Shown here: in pieces, positions 25,783 to 33,667 of the stretch
Position numbering within the stretch: position 1 is the first letter of the stretch
Layout of the letters: every line of letters starts with the position of its first letter
Source of the DNA: Sporosarcina cyprini
GTDB lineage: Bacteria > Bacillota > Bacilli > Bacillales_A > Planococcaceae
NCBI RefSeq assembly: GCF_022048975.1
Contig: NZ_JAKMHX010000017.1
Location: 62,001 to 126,000 of the forward strand
Reading direction: 5' to 3'
Length of the DNA: 64,000 nt
Position numbers and translations under genes: made by a program
The notes under the pieces: model-generated
What the model was told of the DNA's origin: nothing
Databases searched by the model: none
Seen by the model: only the letters and a program-made list of their open reading frames with translations

Positions 25783-25820
25783 AAAAAAAGGCTGAAACCC
25801 GTTTGATTTCAGCCTTTTTC
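25783..25820. terminator. Terminator after the SDR operon
   Basis: AAAAAGGCTGAAA pairs with TTTCAGCCTTTTT around a 9-base loop. It ends the MarR-SDR-SDR operon on the minus strand. Confidence 0.9.
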
Positions 25821-25831
25821 TTTCGTATGTG

Positions 25832-26581
25832 TTAATAAATTTTAATGGAACCGCCATCGACCATGATCGTTTGACCAGTAATATAATCCGAGTCATGGCT
25901 TGCCAGGAATACAGCAGTGCGGCCGATGTCGCCTTCTGGATCGCCAAGACGGCGAAGCGGAATGTTGTTGACCATTTTCTCATAGAGTTCAGGTGCTGAT
26001 TGGCTCCAAGCTTGTACTCCTTCTGTAAGAGCAATTGGCGCGATCAGGTTGACATTGATGCCTTCCGGACCCCACTCGTTTGCTGCTACACGGGTAATCG
26101 CCCGAATCGCTTCTTTGGCAGCCGCATAGGAAGCTTGGGTCGGTTGGCCTGAAATACCAGCGCCGGAAGCAAAGTTAATCACTTTCCCTTTTGACTTCTT
26201 CAATTCAGGATAGGCAGCTTTCATGAAGTGGAATGTCGGGTAGAATCCTGTATTAAAGGATAAATCGAACATGTCCATTGTCGTCTCTACAAACGGCGCT
26301 TGTTTCGATGCATGGGCATTGTTGACGAGAATATCCAATTTACCAAACTTGGCTACTACTTCATTGACAATCGCTTCAATGTTTTCCGGCTTGGAAATAT
26401 CGCGTATGAACAACATTCCTTCTGTATATTGAGAGATTTCTTCAAGCGTTTTCTGCCCTTTTTCCTCATTGATATCCACGATTGCTATATGGGCGCCTTC
26501 CTTTGCCATAGCAAGCGCGATGCCACGTCCAATTCCAGAAGCGCTGCCTGTAACAATTCCAACTTTTCCTTCCAATCTCAT
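25832..26581 (-). CDS. Short-chain dehydrogenase/reductase (SDR)
   Basis: 249 residues, classical SDR. The cofactor motif TGSASGIGRG is at residues 11-20, the NNAH motif (usually NNAG) at about 88-91, and the catalytic tetrad is S (FASGAGISG), Y and K (SYAAAKEA). The C-terminus PEGDIGRTAVFLASHDSDYITGQ and MVDGG are typical. Last gene of an operon with another SDR and a MarR regulator. NAD(P)-dependent alcohol/ketone conversion; substrate unknown. Confidence 0.9.
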   Translation of the reverse strand: MRLEGKVGIVTGSASGIGRGIALAMAKEGAHIAIVDINEEKGQKTLEEISQYTEGMLFIRDISKPENIEAIVNEVVAKFGKLDILVNNAHASKQAPFVETTMDMFDLSFNTGFYPTFHFMKAAYPELKKSKGKVINFASGAGISGQPTQASYAAAKEAIRAITRVAANEWGPEGINVNLIAPIALTEGVQAWSQSAPELYEKMVNNIPLRRLGDPEGDIGRTAVFLASHDSDYITGQTIMVDGGSIKIY

Positions 26582-26652
26582 ACGAACACCTCATTCATTT
26601 GTATTGGTTGTACAATCTGTTTTCATCCTGCAATCAAAGAATATTCCCTGAC

Positions 26653-27462
26653 TTAGTTAGATTGCATTTTACTCATGAACGCATTGAAGTCGGCAATGGA
26701 TGGGTTACCAATGTAATGGCCGCCTTCTACTTTAATTGTTTGGCCGGTAATGTATTTTGATTCATCTGAAGCTAAGAACAGCACTGTATAGCCGATGTCA
26801 TCAGGCTCCCCGTTGTATGGAAGCGCATTGAACTTCAAGAAGATATCCTGCACTTCTTTCGGCAAGTTTTTTTCAGCTGCCGGCGTAAGAATAAGGCCTG
26901 GCGCTACCGCATTGCAGCGGATCCGATCCTTGCCGTATTGCGTTGCGATATACTTAGTCAAATGAGCAACCGCCGCTTTAGAAGCACCGTAAGCTGTTCG
27001 GATCCCATCGGATGCAAACGCAGCCATGGATGTTGTATTAATGATCGAACCGCCACCCGCTTTTTGCATGTGTGGAATCGCATACCGGCTTCCTATTACG
27101 ACGCTTTTCGTGTTGACCGTCATGAGACGATCCCATTCATCTAAATCCATATTGACGACATCAAGGTCTTTTTGAAGGTTCGTTAAACCAACATTGTTGA
27201 AAAGGACGTCAATTTTGCCATACGTCTCAACTGTGAAATCGACCGCTTCTTTAATGGATTCTTCCACAGACGCATCAAGGAAAATAGCGGAAGCGATGCC
27301 GCCTTCCTTTTCGATTTCCTTAAAGGCTTCCCGGGCACCTTCGATATTAAAGTCACCGATAACGACCTTTGCTCCCTCTTTCGCTAATAGCTTTGCACTA
27401 GATAAACCGATTCCTGAAGCGCCGCCTGTAACGAGGGCCACTTTTCCTTCCACTCTTGCCAT
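26653..27462 (-). CDS. Short-chain dehydrogenase/reductase (SDR)
   Basis: 269 residues. TGGASGIGLS at about residues 11-20, NNVG in place of NNAG, and the catalytic S (INTTSMAAF), Y and K (AYGASKAAV) are visible. A 20-residue tail (YIGNPSIADFNAFMSKMQSN) extends past the usual SDR end. ATG 27462 lies 8 bases after AAGGTGG; GTG 27474 upstream is less likely. Middle gene of the MarR-SDR-SDR operon, 36 bases after the regulator. The two SDRs probably act on related substrates in one short pathway. Confidence 0.9.
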   Translation of the reverse strand: MARVEGKVALVTGGASGIGLSSAKLLAKEGAKVVIGDFNIEGAREAFKEIEKEGGIASAIFLDASVEESIKEAVDFTVETYGKIDVLFNNVGLTNLQKDLDVVNMDLDEWDRLMTVNTKSVVIGSRYAIPHMQKAGGGSIINTTSMAAFASDGIRTAYGASKAAVAHLTKYIATQYGKDRIRCNAVAPGLILTPAAEKNLPKEVQDIFLKFNALPYNGEPDDIGYTVLFLASDESKYITGQTIKVEGGHYIGNPSIADFNAFMSKMQSN

Positions 27463-27498
27463 TGCATTAACCACCTTTATATTCGTTTTTCGCTATCC

Positions 27499-27933
27499 TC
27501 ACTGATCCTTCACAATGTGCTCAAATAGCTTTTTCTGAATTGTAATCATGTGTTGAATCTCTTCATCCGTGAGAACGGAATAAAGTTCTTGCCACATAGT
27601 TTGCCCTTCTTTTTGCGCATCAGCCAAAATGTTGAGGCCTTTTTCGGTAATCAAAATCCGGACAACCCGACGATCCGTCTCATCATACTGGCGCTCCGCA
27701 TACCCTTCCTGGATCAGCTTGTTCGCAATGCTCGTCATGCCGCCAGGCGTATAGCCAAGTTTCTTCGCCAGAACCGATTGCATTTGAGGGCCCTTTTCCC
27801 GCAACTCAGCGAGGACAAGAATTTGAGAAATTCCGATGTTCCGGTTGAAGTTCTTTAAAAAATAAAGCATCGTTTCATTATTGAGCAGCTCCGCTTGGCG
27901 GATCAGATCGAAAATAGTTGTCTTCATTGCCAT
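27499..27933 (-). CDS. MarR family transcriptional regulator of the SDR operon
   Basis: 144 residues with a MarR winged helix: MQSVLAKKLGYTPGGMTSIANKL and wing ERQYDETDRRVVRILITEKG. ATG 27933 is 7 bases after AAAGGA; the longer frame to 27957 lacks a site. First gene of a three-gene operon, so autoregulation is expected. The upstream 200 bases are AT-rich and contain GTTTATAACTAAAC, an inverted repeat that could be its operator, but other candidates exist. Confidence 0.87.
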   Translation of the reverse strand: MAMKTTIFDLIRQAELLNNETMLYFLKNFNRNIGISQILVLAELREKGPQMQSVLAKKLGYTPGGMTSIANKLIQEGYAERQYDETDRRVVRILITEKGLNILADAQKEGQTMWQELYSVLTDEEIQHMITIQKKLFEHIVKDQ

Positions 27934-28150
27934 AAGTAAATCCTTTCTCTTACACATTTAGTTTAACGCTAAAATATTTCATTATCAATAATTATGTTCA
28001 TAAAATGTTTATAACTAAACAAATTGTTTCATCCATTCTAAACAGATAAAAACAATTGATGAATGCTCATTCCAATTTATCCAATTGATTGGATTTCCCG
28101 AGAAATAAATTATTCTTCTATAGAATATGAGGACGGTTGATTATCGAGTT
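27934..28150. other. AT-rich leader region of the MarR-SDR operon
   Basis: About 215 bases without a gene, very AT-rich. It must hold the operon promoter on the minus strand. Besides the GTTTATAACTAAAC inverted repeat near 28008-28021 I see no distinct motif, and the periodic array begins right after it. Confidence 0.4.
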
Positions 28151-28550
28151 GAACGCCATTAAATCAATTTGAACGCCATTATGTCTGGGCGAACGCCAAT
28201 AAATCAACCTGAACGCCATTAAGTTTGGGCGAACGCCAATAAATCAATCTGAACGCCATTAAGTCTGGACGAACGCCAATAAATCAACTTGAACGCCATT
28301 AAGTCTGGGCGAACGCCAATAAATCAACCTGAACGCCATTAAGTTTGAGCGAACGCCAATAAATCAATCTGAACGCCATTAAGTCTGGACGAACGCCAAT
28401 AAATCAACTTGAACGCCATTAAGTCTGGACGAACGCCAGATTAACGATTCCAACGCCAGAATATCAATCTGAACGCCAGATTAACGATCTCAACGCCAGA
28501 ATATCAATCTGAAAGACAGATTAACGATACCAACGTCAGTTAAACAACGG
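28151..28550. repeat. Tandem array of 20 units, exact 20-base period, with 40- and 120-base higher order
   Basis: The core GAACGCCA (last units CAACGCCA or variants) starts at 28151 and then at every 20th base up to 28531 without a single slip. Units alternate between GAACGCCATTAAGTCTGGGC-like and GAACGCCAATAAATCAACCT-like forms, giving a 40-base period. The block 28191-28310 is repeated at 28311-28430 with two differences, a 120-base period. The last four or five units decay toward AACGCCAGATTAACGAT. It lies between the MarR operon and the DUF4317 gene. All frames are interrupted by stops. There are no unique spacers, so not CRISPR. Confidence 0.95.
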
Positions 28551-28553
28551 TCC

Positions 28554-29744
28554 TTACTTCAACAACTCTTCCGGTATAATCGTAAACCCATCAATAATCG
28601 TATCTTCCTCCACCTCAATCAACAGGCAGCGCTTGCCGCCGACTGTCACTTGTTTCACGTATTTTAAGTCTTGTGGACTGATAGAGATATTGGCTACTTT
28701 TGTTTCGATCTTAATGGACTTGGATGTGTATTTCGGTACAATATGGGTTGCTTTCAGTTCGTACGATTCGTCATCAATTACGGTAAGGAATGCCCGTTCC
28801 ACTTTATCCGAGTCGACGTCTTCTACGCCACTCACTTTTAACACGCGTTCCAGCTCTCTCGTGTCCAATGTCGGAATGTTCTCGAGTTCTTCCTCTTCTT
28901 CGTCTACTTCCACCATCCGGTTGATTTCATCGTACAGATTGGCAAGGGTGCGCGTATTTACCTCATGCCCGATCACTTCTTTCACAATCTCTTCAAAGAC
29001 CGCCTTATCTTCCTGGGCTGTCATGATTTCCTCGCCGTCCAGTACGCTTTCAATGAAATGGTAATTCGGCTTATTCGCTTTTCCTGCCGCATACAAAATG
29101 TGATTGACGTCTGCTGCGTTGTTCGTAAAGGTCGGGAACAGAAAGCCTCCGATTGGAGATGTCAAATTGATAATCGGGTCGGCCATAAAGCTTGATTTGA
29201 ATTCTTTCCCGACAAAATCAAAAACAAGAGACCGTTTCGGCTGCTCGGTTTGATTCATGCTGCACAGAATAAAAGGCGTCGTATATACTTCGTCCCGCAC
29301 ATCGGCCTCCGTCTCATCCGGCTGCCGCTTTGTCGGCTTAAAATAACTTCCTCTTATAAAGGTGATAACAATGTCTTTATCATATTGGACATCCTGCACC
29401 ATCTTCTTGGCGATTTGCAGCATCCCTTCTTTCCAATCCGCCACGTCATCGACTTGAAGTGCTTCATAGAGTATGGTTTGGGTATGATCCTCCCGTTCTT
29501 CTTCCACCCGCTTGAACTTCACTTCGAACAGCTTTTCATCCAGCTTCCCACCGAGCACTTTTTTAAAGTTCGTTAAAAACAATTCCTGCTGCTCCCGATC
29601 GAGCAAGGAGAAAGCTTGGCTCGCCTCATGGTAAATTTCGTTGCTCTCCTGTTTGATGTATACATTGTAAATGTCCCGGATCGTCAACAAATCCGTGCCT
29701 AACTTAAAATGTTTTCGAATATCTGCAATATCTTTCTTATTCAT
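28554..29744 (-). CDS. DUF4317 family protein
   Basis: 396 residues, soluble and acidic, beginning MNKKDIADIRKHFKLGTDLL, the conserved start of the DUF4317 family, and with the family stretch SFMADPIINLTSPIGGFLFPTF in the middle. A very acidic loop (EVDEEEEELENIP) lies at about residue 275. ATG 29744 is 9 bases after GGGAG. No domain of known function is visible. Its stop is 3 bases from the end of the 20-base repeat array. Confidence 0.8.
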   Translation of the reverse strand: MNKKDIADIRKHFKLGTDLLTIRDIYNVYIKQESNEIYHEASQAFSLLDREQQELFLTNFKKVLGGKLDEKLFEVKFKRVEEEREDHTQTILYEALQVDDVADWKEGMLQIAKKMVQDVQYDKDIVITFIRGSYFKPTKRQPDETEADVRDEVYTTPFILCSMNQTEQPKRSLVFDFVGKEFKSSFMADPIINLTSPIGGFLFPTFTNNAADVNHILYAAGKANKPNYHFIESVLDGEEIMTAQEDKAVFEEIVKEVIGHEVNTRTLANLYDEINRMVEVDEEEEELENIPTLDTRELERVLKVSGVEDVDSDKVERAFLTVIDDESYELKATHIVPKYTSKSIKIETKVANISISPQDLKYVKQVTVGGKRCLLIEVEEDTIIDGFTIIPEELLK

Positions 29745-29780
29745 ATAATCCAACTCCCTAATAGGTTAGAAATTCATAGT

Positions 29781-29822
29781 AAAAAGGAGTATCAAAAGAG
29801 ATTCTTGCTCTTGTGACACTCC
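29781..29822 (-). terminator. Terminator after the MerR gene
   Basis: GGAGT-A-TCA-A-AAGAG pairs with CTCTT-G-TGA-C-ACTCC around ATTCTTG (two mismatches); on the minus strand it is followed by TTTTTACT. Confidence 0.7.
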
Positions 29823-29866
29823 CTCTATTATATCAGTGATTGGCTGAAAGGCAGGCTTGCAACCCA

Positions 29867-30259
29867 CTAGACTTGCTTATTCTTTTCCAATAGCTGTTCC
29901 ATTTTTCGATCCGCACGGAGCAAGACTTGTTGAATCTGCTGGATCTCTTTTTCCCTTTGGACCATGTACGCCTGCTTTTGTTGAAATAACGCCCTGACCT
30001 GCTGGAGATTTTGGATTTCTTCCTCTGTCAAACGGGAATCGTGTTCCAAGTTACCTAACCATTCAAATAACAGTTTGATTTCCTGAAGCGTAAAGCCTGC
30101 TTGTTTTAATTTCCGGATCGCATCCAGCAATTCAACATGCTCCGCATCATAATCTCGTTGTTTGTTTACTATCTTCGGCTGCAATAAACCCATTTTTTCA
30201 TAGTACCGAATCGTGTCCTTGCTGCAGCCTGTACAAGCTGCAAATTCGCCGATTTTCAT
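29867..30259 (-). CDS. MerR family transcriptional regulator
   Basis: 130 residues. Helix-turn-helix and wing are MKIGEFAACTGCSKDTIRYY and EKMGLLQP, followed by LRKLKQAGFTLQEIKLLFEWL-like and a long C-terminal coiled-coil (about 75-128) rich in Q. Two cysteines inside the DNA-binding domain (C9, C12) are unusual in position; there is no C-terminal metal-binding cysteine set. The gene is 12 bases after a small membrane protein gene, both under a MerR-type promoter at 30616-30646. Signal unknown. Confidence 0.85.
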   Translation of the reverse strand: MKIGEFAACTGCSKDTIRYYEKMGLLQPKIVNKQRDYDAEHVELLDAIRKLKQAGFTLQEIKLLFEWLGNLEHDSRLTEEEIQNLQQVRALFQQKQAYMVQREKEIQQIQQVLLRADRKMEQLLEKNKQV

Positions 30260-30271
30260 TGTCTCACCTGC

Positions 30272-30586
30272 CTATTGTACAAATTGGTAGACCATAAAAA
30301 GAAGAACGCAGTGAAAGAACAATCGAAAGAGATGATGACCGTATCGAATTCTTCCATTCCCCATTCCTTCTGCCAAGGCCAGTATATGCAATAACCCGAA
30401 TTCCACAAGTAGCATCCATAGTACCACCCCTTTACTGGAAATGAATAACGTTGTGAGAATACCGAGAGATACTGCAATAAAGAAAGCTACCCGTACCTGA
30501 AATCCTTGTTCTTTCCACTTTTGTACGCCTGCCGTACACGTCAACACGCCGTATACCCCAATGATTCCATACACTGCAATTGCCAA
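30272..30586 (-). CDS. Small membrane protein cotranscribed with a MerR regulator
   Basis: 104 residues with three or four hydrophobic helices and a histidine-containing stretch (RIRYGHHLFRLFFHCVLLF). Start TTG 30586 is 6-7 bases after GGGAGGGG; no ATG alternative fits. I do not recognise the family. As the first gene behind the MerR-type promoter it is probably the effector that this MerR protein induces. Confidence 0.65.
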   Translation of the reverse strand: MAIAVYGIIGVYGVLTCTAGVQKWKEQGFQVRVAFFIAVSLGILTTLFISSKGVVLWMLLVEFGLLHILALAEGMGNGRIRYGHHLFRLFFHCVLLFMVYQFVQ

Positions 30587-30615
30587 ATAGAACCCCTCCC
30601 ATCTTTCTATCTTCT

Positions 30616-30646
30616 ACTGTAAAAGATGGAGTCAACTCCATGTCAA
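30616..30646 (-). promoter_or_regulatory. MerR-type promoter with a perfect operator palindrome
   Basis: On the minus strand TTGACA (30641-30646) and TACAGT (30616-30621) are separated by exactly 19 bases. The spacer holds ATGGAGT-TG-ACTCCAT (30626-30641), a perfect inverted repeat with 7-base arms. This is the canonical arrangement for MerR activation by DNA untwisting, and a MerR gene is in the operon. Confidence 0.8.
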
Positions 30647-30824
30647 TCCATAAAACATATATAAGATTTTTATACTCTCTCATAGTAGTAGAAGTGTATA
30701 GGAATCCATCATGAGTGCTCGAACTGATTCAAATCGGTGGTAACGACAAACCATCACGGGCTAATTGAGACCGTTTTAGCTACACGCATAAACGAACATA
30801 CCTAGACGCGCATTGAGCACAACG

Positions 30825-30855
30825 AAAAAACCGGAAATCCTTTGATTCCCGGTAA
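30825..30855 (-). terminator. Terminator after the VOC/PhnB-like gene
   Basis: ACCGGGAATC and GATTTCCGGT form a 10-pair stem (one mismatch) with loop AAAG; on the minus strand followed by TTTTTTCG. The remaining stretch 30684-30824 shows nothing I can name. Confidence 0.8.
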
Positions 30856-30912
30856 TAAATGACTGCCACAATCCCATGATAAGAATGGGTTGGCTATGTC
30901 CGCTGACCAAAA

Positions 30913-31311
30913 TCAATGCAACAAATCCAACTGCCACGAAACGCCAAATCGGTCGTTTACCCAGCCGAACTTTTTGCTGAAACCGTAGTTGTCCAGCGGC
31001 ATGAGTGCTTGTCCGCCTTCAAGCAGATTTTCATAGAGATGGACGAGCTCTTCCTCCGTGTCGCAAGTGATGTAGATGGAAAATGAAGGAGTGAACGTGA
31101 ACTGATGTTTCACATGGCTGTCAATGCACATGAACTCCTGTCCATTCAAGGAAAACACAGCTTGCATCACCGTACCTTCATCCCCTGGCCCCTCCGCCCC
31201 GTAGCGGGCCATGCGCACGATTTGCGAATTCTTCACTAGCGATGTATAAAACGTCATCGCCTCCTCTGCCTTGCCTTCTTGAAACATTAAAAAAGGGAGT
31301 ACTTTTCCCAT
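30913..31311 (-). CDS. VOC/PhnB-like family protein
   Basis: 132 residues, the size of single-domain PhnB/3-dmu-9_3-mt proteins of the vicinal oxygen chelate superfamily. The pattern LPFLMFQEGKAEEAMTFYTSL at the start and NYGFSKKFGWVNDRFGVSWQLDL at the end (D-x-FG-x-x-W) is typical. Function is unknown despite old methyltransferase annotations. ATG 31311 is chosen over 31332 because the protein then begins MGKVLPFL as relatives do. Confidence 0.85.
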   Translation of the reverse strand: MGKVLPFLMFQEGKAEEAMTFYTSLVKNSQIVRMARYGAEGPGDEGTVMQAVFSLNGQEFMCIDSHVKHQFTFTPSFSIYITCDTEEELVHLYENLLEGGQALMPLDNYGFSKKFGWVNDRFGVSWQLDLLH

Positions 31312-31344
31312 AGTCCTTCGACTCCTTCCCATTTTGTCATATCA

Positions 31345-31692
31345 TTATATACCGAAATGAATTAAGTCTTTCCGTTCACGGGCTGCCTTGTCAATCAAAG
31401 CGGCAAGTGCCTGAAGCTCGTCTGATTGAAGAAATTCATCCGAACTCACAACAACTTCACGGAATACAGCCAATGACTCCTCTGGAATCAAAGTAATGCC
31501 ACAATAGGCCAGTCCATATTCCGGCCGGTCGTACGAATGAAAATACGTTTTCATACCGGCTAATGATTCAAGCAGTTCACTCATTATATCGTCATCGACT
31601 GTCATGCCATGATACCGCTTTGGATCATATTCGATATACTCTTTTAGCTTGTCCTCATCCAGAAAAATACCGAACTCATGTACACAAGCCAT
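31345..31692 (-). CDS. Conserved protein of unknown function
   Basis: 115 residues, soluble, acidic, beginning MACVHEFGIFLD and with the run MKTYFHSYDRPEYGLAYCGITLIPEESL. I recall close relatives across Bacillales, often with a misleading dehydrogenase label, but no Rossmann motif is present. Same strand as the VOC gene, 33 bases upstream, so probably cotranscribed. Confidence 0.72.
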   Translation of the reverse strand: MACVHEFGIFLDEDKLKEYIEYDPKRYHGMTVDDDIMSELLESLAGMKTYFHSYDRPEYGLAYCGITLIPEESLAVFREVVVSSDEFLQSDELQALAALIDKAARERKDLIHFGI

Positions 31693-31785
31693 AACAGTCC
31701 TCCTCTTCTATTGTCAGCCGGGATAGTAGAAGGAGTATCTTACGTACCATGCAAGATACTCCATATTGTACCCGGAATTCAAAAA

Positions 31786-32493
31786 TCAGTTCATCCTATT
31801 TTTGCTTTGTTGCAGCAATTTCGATTGTCCAGTACGTTCCCATTCCTCTACAGTTTGATAGGCCACTTCAGGTGTATAGCCCTGCCCGACGAGGACTCCC
31901 ATGAGGATGAATTCTTGAAGGATATGAGTGGCCGGAACCCCTCTTCTTACGTCCTCCAGCCCTTCTTGCACCAAATAATTCGTATACATGACCCATTCGT
32001 CTGGTGTCTGTGGTTGTTGAGCCGGTGCTGGGGAACTTGTTCTATTCTCTGTAAACAAGAAATTGTACAGCGTGGCATGTTTTAATTCATCGGTTAAAAT
32101 TTCAAATACGACATCACGATATTCGCGATATGGTAGACCCGCCCGTATAATACGGTACTTTTCCATTGCCTTTAATTCGCCGAATAACGCCTTTTTAATT
32201 CCGTCAATATAGGACGCGGGCGGGACGAACTCCTCCTCTGGCGCCATGGGTACTTCTTGCCCCGTCAGCTGCTGATACATTTGACGGTATAATTGATTAT
32301 GCCGGATTTCATCATTTCGAATCGATGTAATGATATCCTTTTGTTCCGCATTCGGCGCTTTGGAAATCAAATAATCATAAAACAACTGGTCTTCTCGCTC
32401 ACCCTGGACTGCCTCAGCCATTAATTGTAAGGATCTCTGATAAGCTTGCTGCTGCGCATAATCATATCCTTGGTAATAATCCATTTGTTGCAC
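31786..32493 (-). CDS. Ferritin-like di-iron protein (YhjR type)
   Basis: 235 residues from GTG 32493, which is 6 bases after AGGAGG; a longer frame starts at ATG 32511. Two ferritin-like helices pairs carry E-x-x-H motifs: GEREDQLFYDYL with SIRNDEIRHNQLY, and GELKAMEKYRIIR with LTDELKHATLYNFL. The N-terminus is rich in Q and Y (QQMDYYQGYDYAQQQAYQ), which in Bacillus relatives such as YhjR goes with spores. A C-terminal helical domain follows. Likely roles are iron or oxidant handling, possibly in spores. Confidence 0.78.
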   Translation of the reverse strand: MQQMDYYQGYDYAQQQAYQRSLQLMAEAVQGEREDQLFYDYLISKAPNAEQKDIITSIRNDEIRHNQLYRQMYQQLTGQEVPMAPEEEFVPPASYIDGIKKALFGELKAMEKYRIIRAGLPYREYRDVVFEILTDELKHATLYNFLFTENRTSSPAPAQQPQTPDEWVMYTNYLVQEGLEDVRRGVPATHILQEFILMGVLVGQGYTPEVAYQTVEEWERTGQSKLLQQSKNRMN

Positions 32494-32786
32494 GCTGATC
32501 CTCCTTCGCATTCATCTCCTTATCGTATGAAGAATCTTTTCAAACTGTGCCATTTAACCATGCCTAGAATCTCCAGTGTCGTATGAGATTTCATATCGGT
32601 GCCAAGCAAGCCTTTCATTTGTTTATTGTTTTATTCTTTATATAACTATAGTACATTGTAATAAACAGCTTATCGCTCAAATATTTGTCAAACTACCCAA
32701 AATCGACTTTTGGGCAGACGATTTCTAAAGATATTTTGAACTTGTACATAATTTTAGACTCACATGGAAGTTGGAGGTTGCCTGAG

Positions 32787-33434
32787 ATGAATAAATACTT
32801 GTTATTAACGGATCATGTCTACAACTATATTGTTGAGCAGATCAATAACGGTGAACTGATCGCCGGAAGCAAAGTGAATGAAAGTGCCATCAGTGAAAGC
32901 TTAAAAGTAAGCAGGACACCAGTACGCGAGGCATTGATCCAGCTTTCGGCGGATGGTTTGCTGGAGAATGTCCCGAGGAAAGGTTTTATTATTAAGAAGC
33001 TGACGAAGGAAGAAGCGAAGGAAACTTTCTTTATCATTGGCGCCTTGGATGGCTTAGCTTGTTCCTTAGCAGCCCCCTTTCTCACCGAGAAACATTATAA
33101 AGAAATGGAATTCTATATTCAGAGTATCGATTTGGCGATCAATACGGAGAATTTCTCAATGTACCAAAAAATGCAGGAAGCATTCCATCACGTATATTTA
33201 TCGCTTTGCCCAAATCGCAGCCTCGTGGATTTGCTGCTTCAGCTGGAGCGAAAGTTTTTAAAAAATATGGATGGATTAGGAGAACCAGAGTTTACGAAGC
33301 AACGACTCACCGAGACGAATCATGAGCATAGAAAAATGGTCGAACTGTTCAGAGCAGGTAAAACAGCCGAGTTGGAACAGTTCATGAAAGACGTCCATTG
33401 GAATGTTGAAAAAGCTGAAATCATCCCGTTGTAA
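32787..33434 (+). CDS. GntR family transcriptional regulator
   Basis: 215 residues. The N-terminal winged helix (GSKVNESAISESLKVSRTPV, then REALIQLSADGLLENVPRKG) is classical GntR, and the C-terminal helical domain is FCD-like (FadR subgroup), with candidate metal/ligand histidines (AFHHVYLSL and ETNHEHRKM). ATG 32787 is 9 bases after GGAGG. It heads a cluster with two M20 amidohydrolases and a YfcC transporter on the same strand and most likely controls them through the site at 33588-33613. Confidence 0.88.
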   Translation: MNKYLLLTDHVYNYIVEQINNGELIAGSKVNESAISESLKVSRTPVREALIQLSADGLLENVPRKGFIIKKLTKEEAKETFFIIGALDGLACSLAAPFLTEKHYKEMEFYIQSIDLAINTENFSMYQKMQEAFHHVYLSLCPNRSLVDLLLQLERKFLKNMDGLGEPEFTKQRLTETNHEHRKMVELFRAGKTAELEQFMKDVHWNVEKAEIIPL

Positions 33435-33587
33435 TATGTAATAAACCCCTTACTAGCAAGCTCCAAGCCACTTGGATGCTTGCTTTTCTTTTCCTCTTTC
33501 GGCTTATCGAAACTTGTCCCATTGCGTTTTTCATCAACTAATAAAAACCATTTTTCAGAAACGATTTTTTTATTGAAAATCAAGAAA

Positions 33588-33613
33588 TATAATGTACAAT
33601 ATACAATATACAT
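33588..33613 (+). promoter_or_regulatory. Candidate promoter/operator of the amidohydrolase-transporter operon
   Basis: TATAAT (33588-33593) overlaps an AT-rich repeat of TGTACAATATACAATATACA type whose outer arms ATGTA and TACAT are inverted. A related string, GTACATTGTAA, lies upstream of the GntR gene near 32652. GntR proteins bind such short palindromes; -35 match is poor, so the promoter may need activation. Confidence 0.4.
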
Positions 33614-33667
33614 CGCAAGGGCGTTTTTCTCTTGTGAAATATAAATCATCATAGGGGATGTTATAAC

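Noticed and set aside
28151..28550. The phased array as a CRISPR array
   Set aside because: The whole 20-base unit is repeated; there are no unique spacers of 30-40 bases and no cas genes in the window.
30256..30477. A 73-residue frame overlapping the small membrane protein gene
   Set aside because: It is an alternative frame of the 104-residue protein, which has a strong ribosome binding site and a coherent hydrophobic pattern.
33550..33564. A CodY box upstream of the amidohydrolase operon
   Set aside because: Only 11 of 15 bases match the consensus in AT-rich DNA, which is too weak to list.
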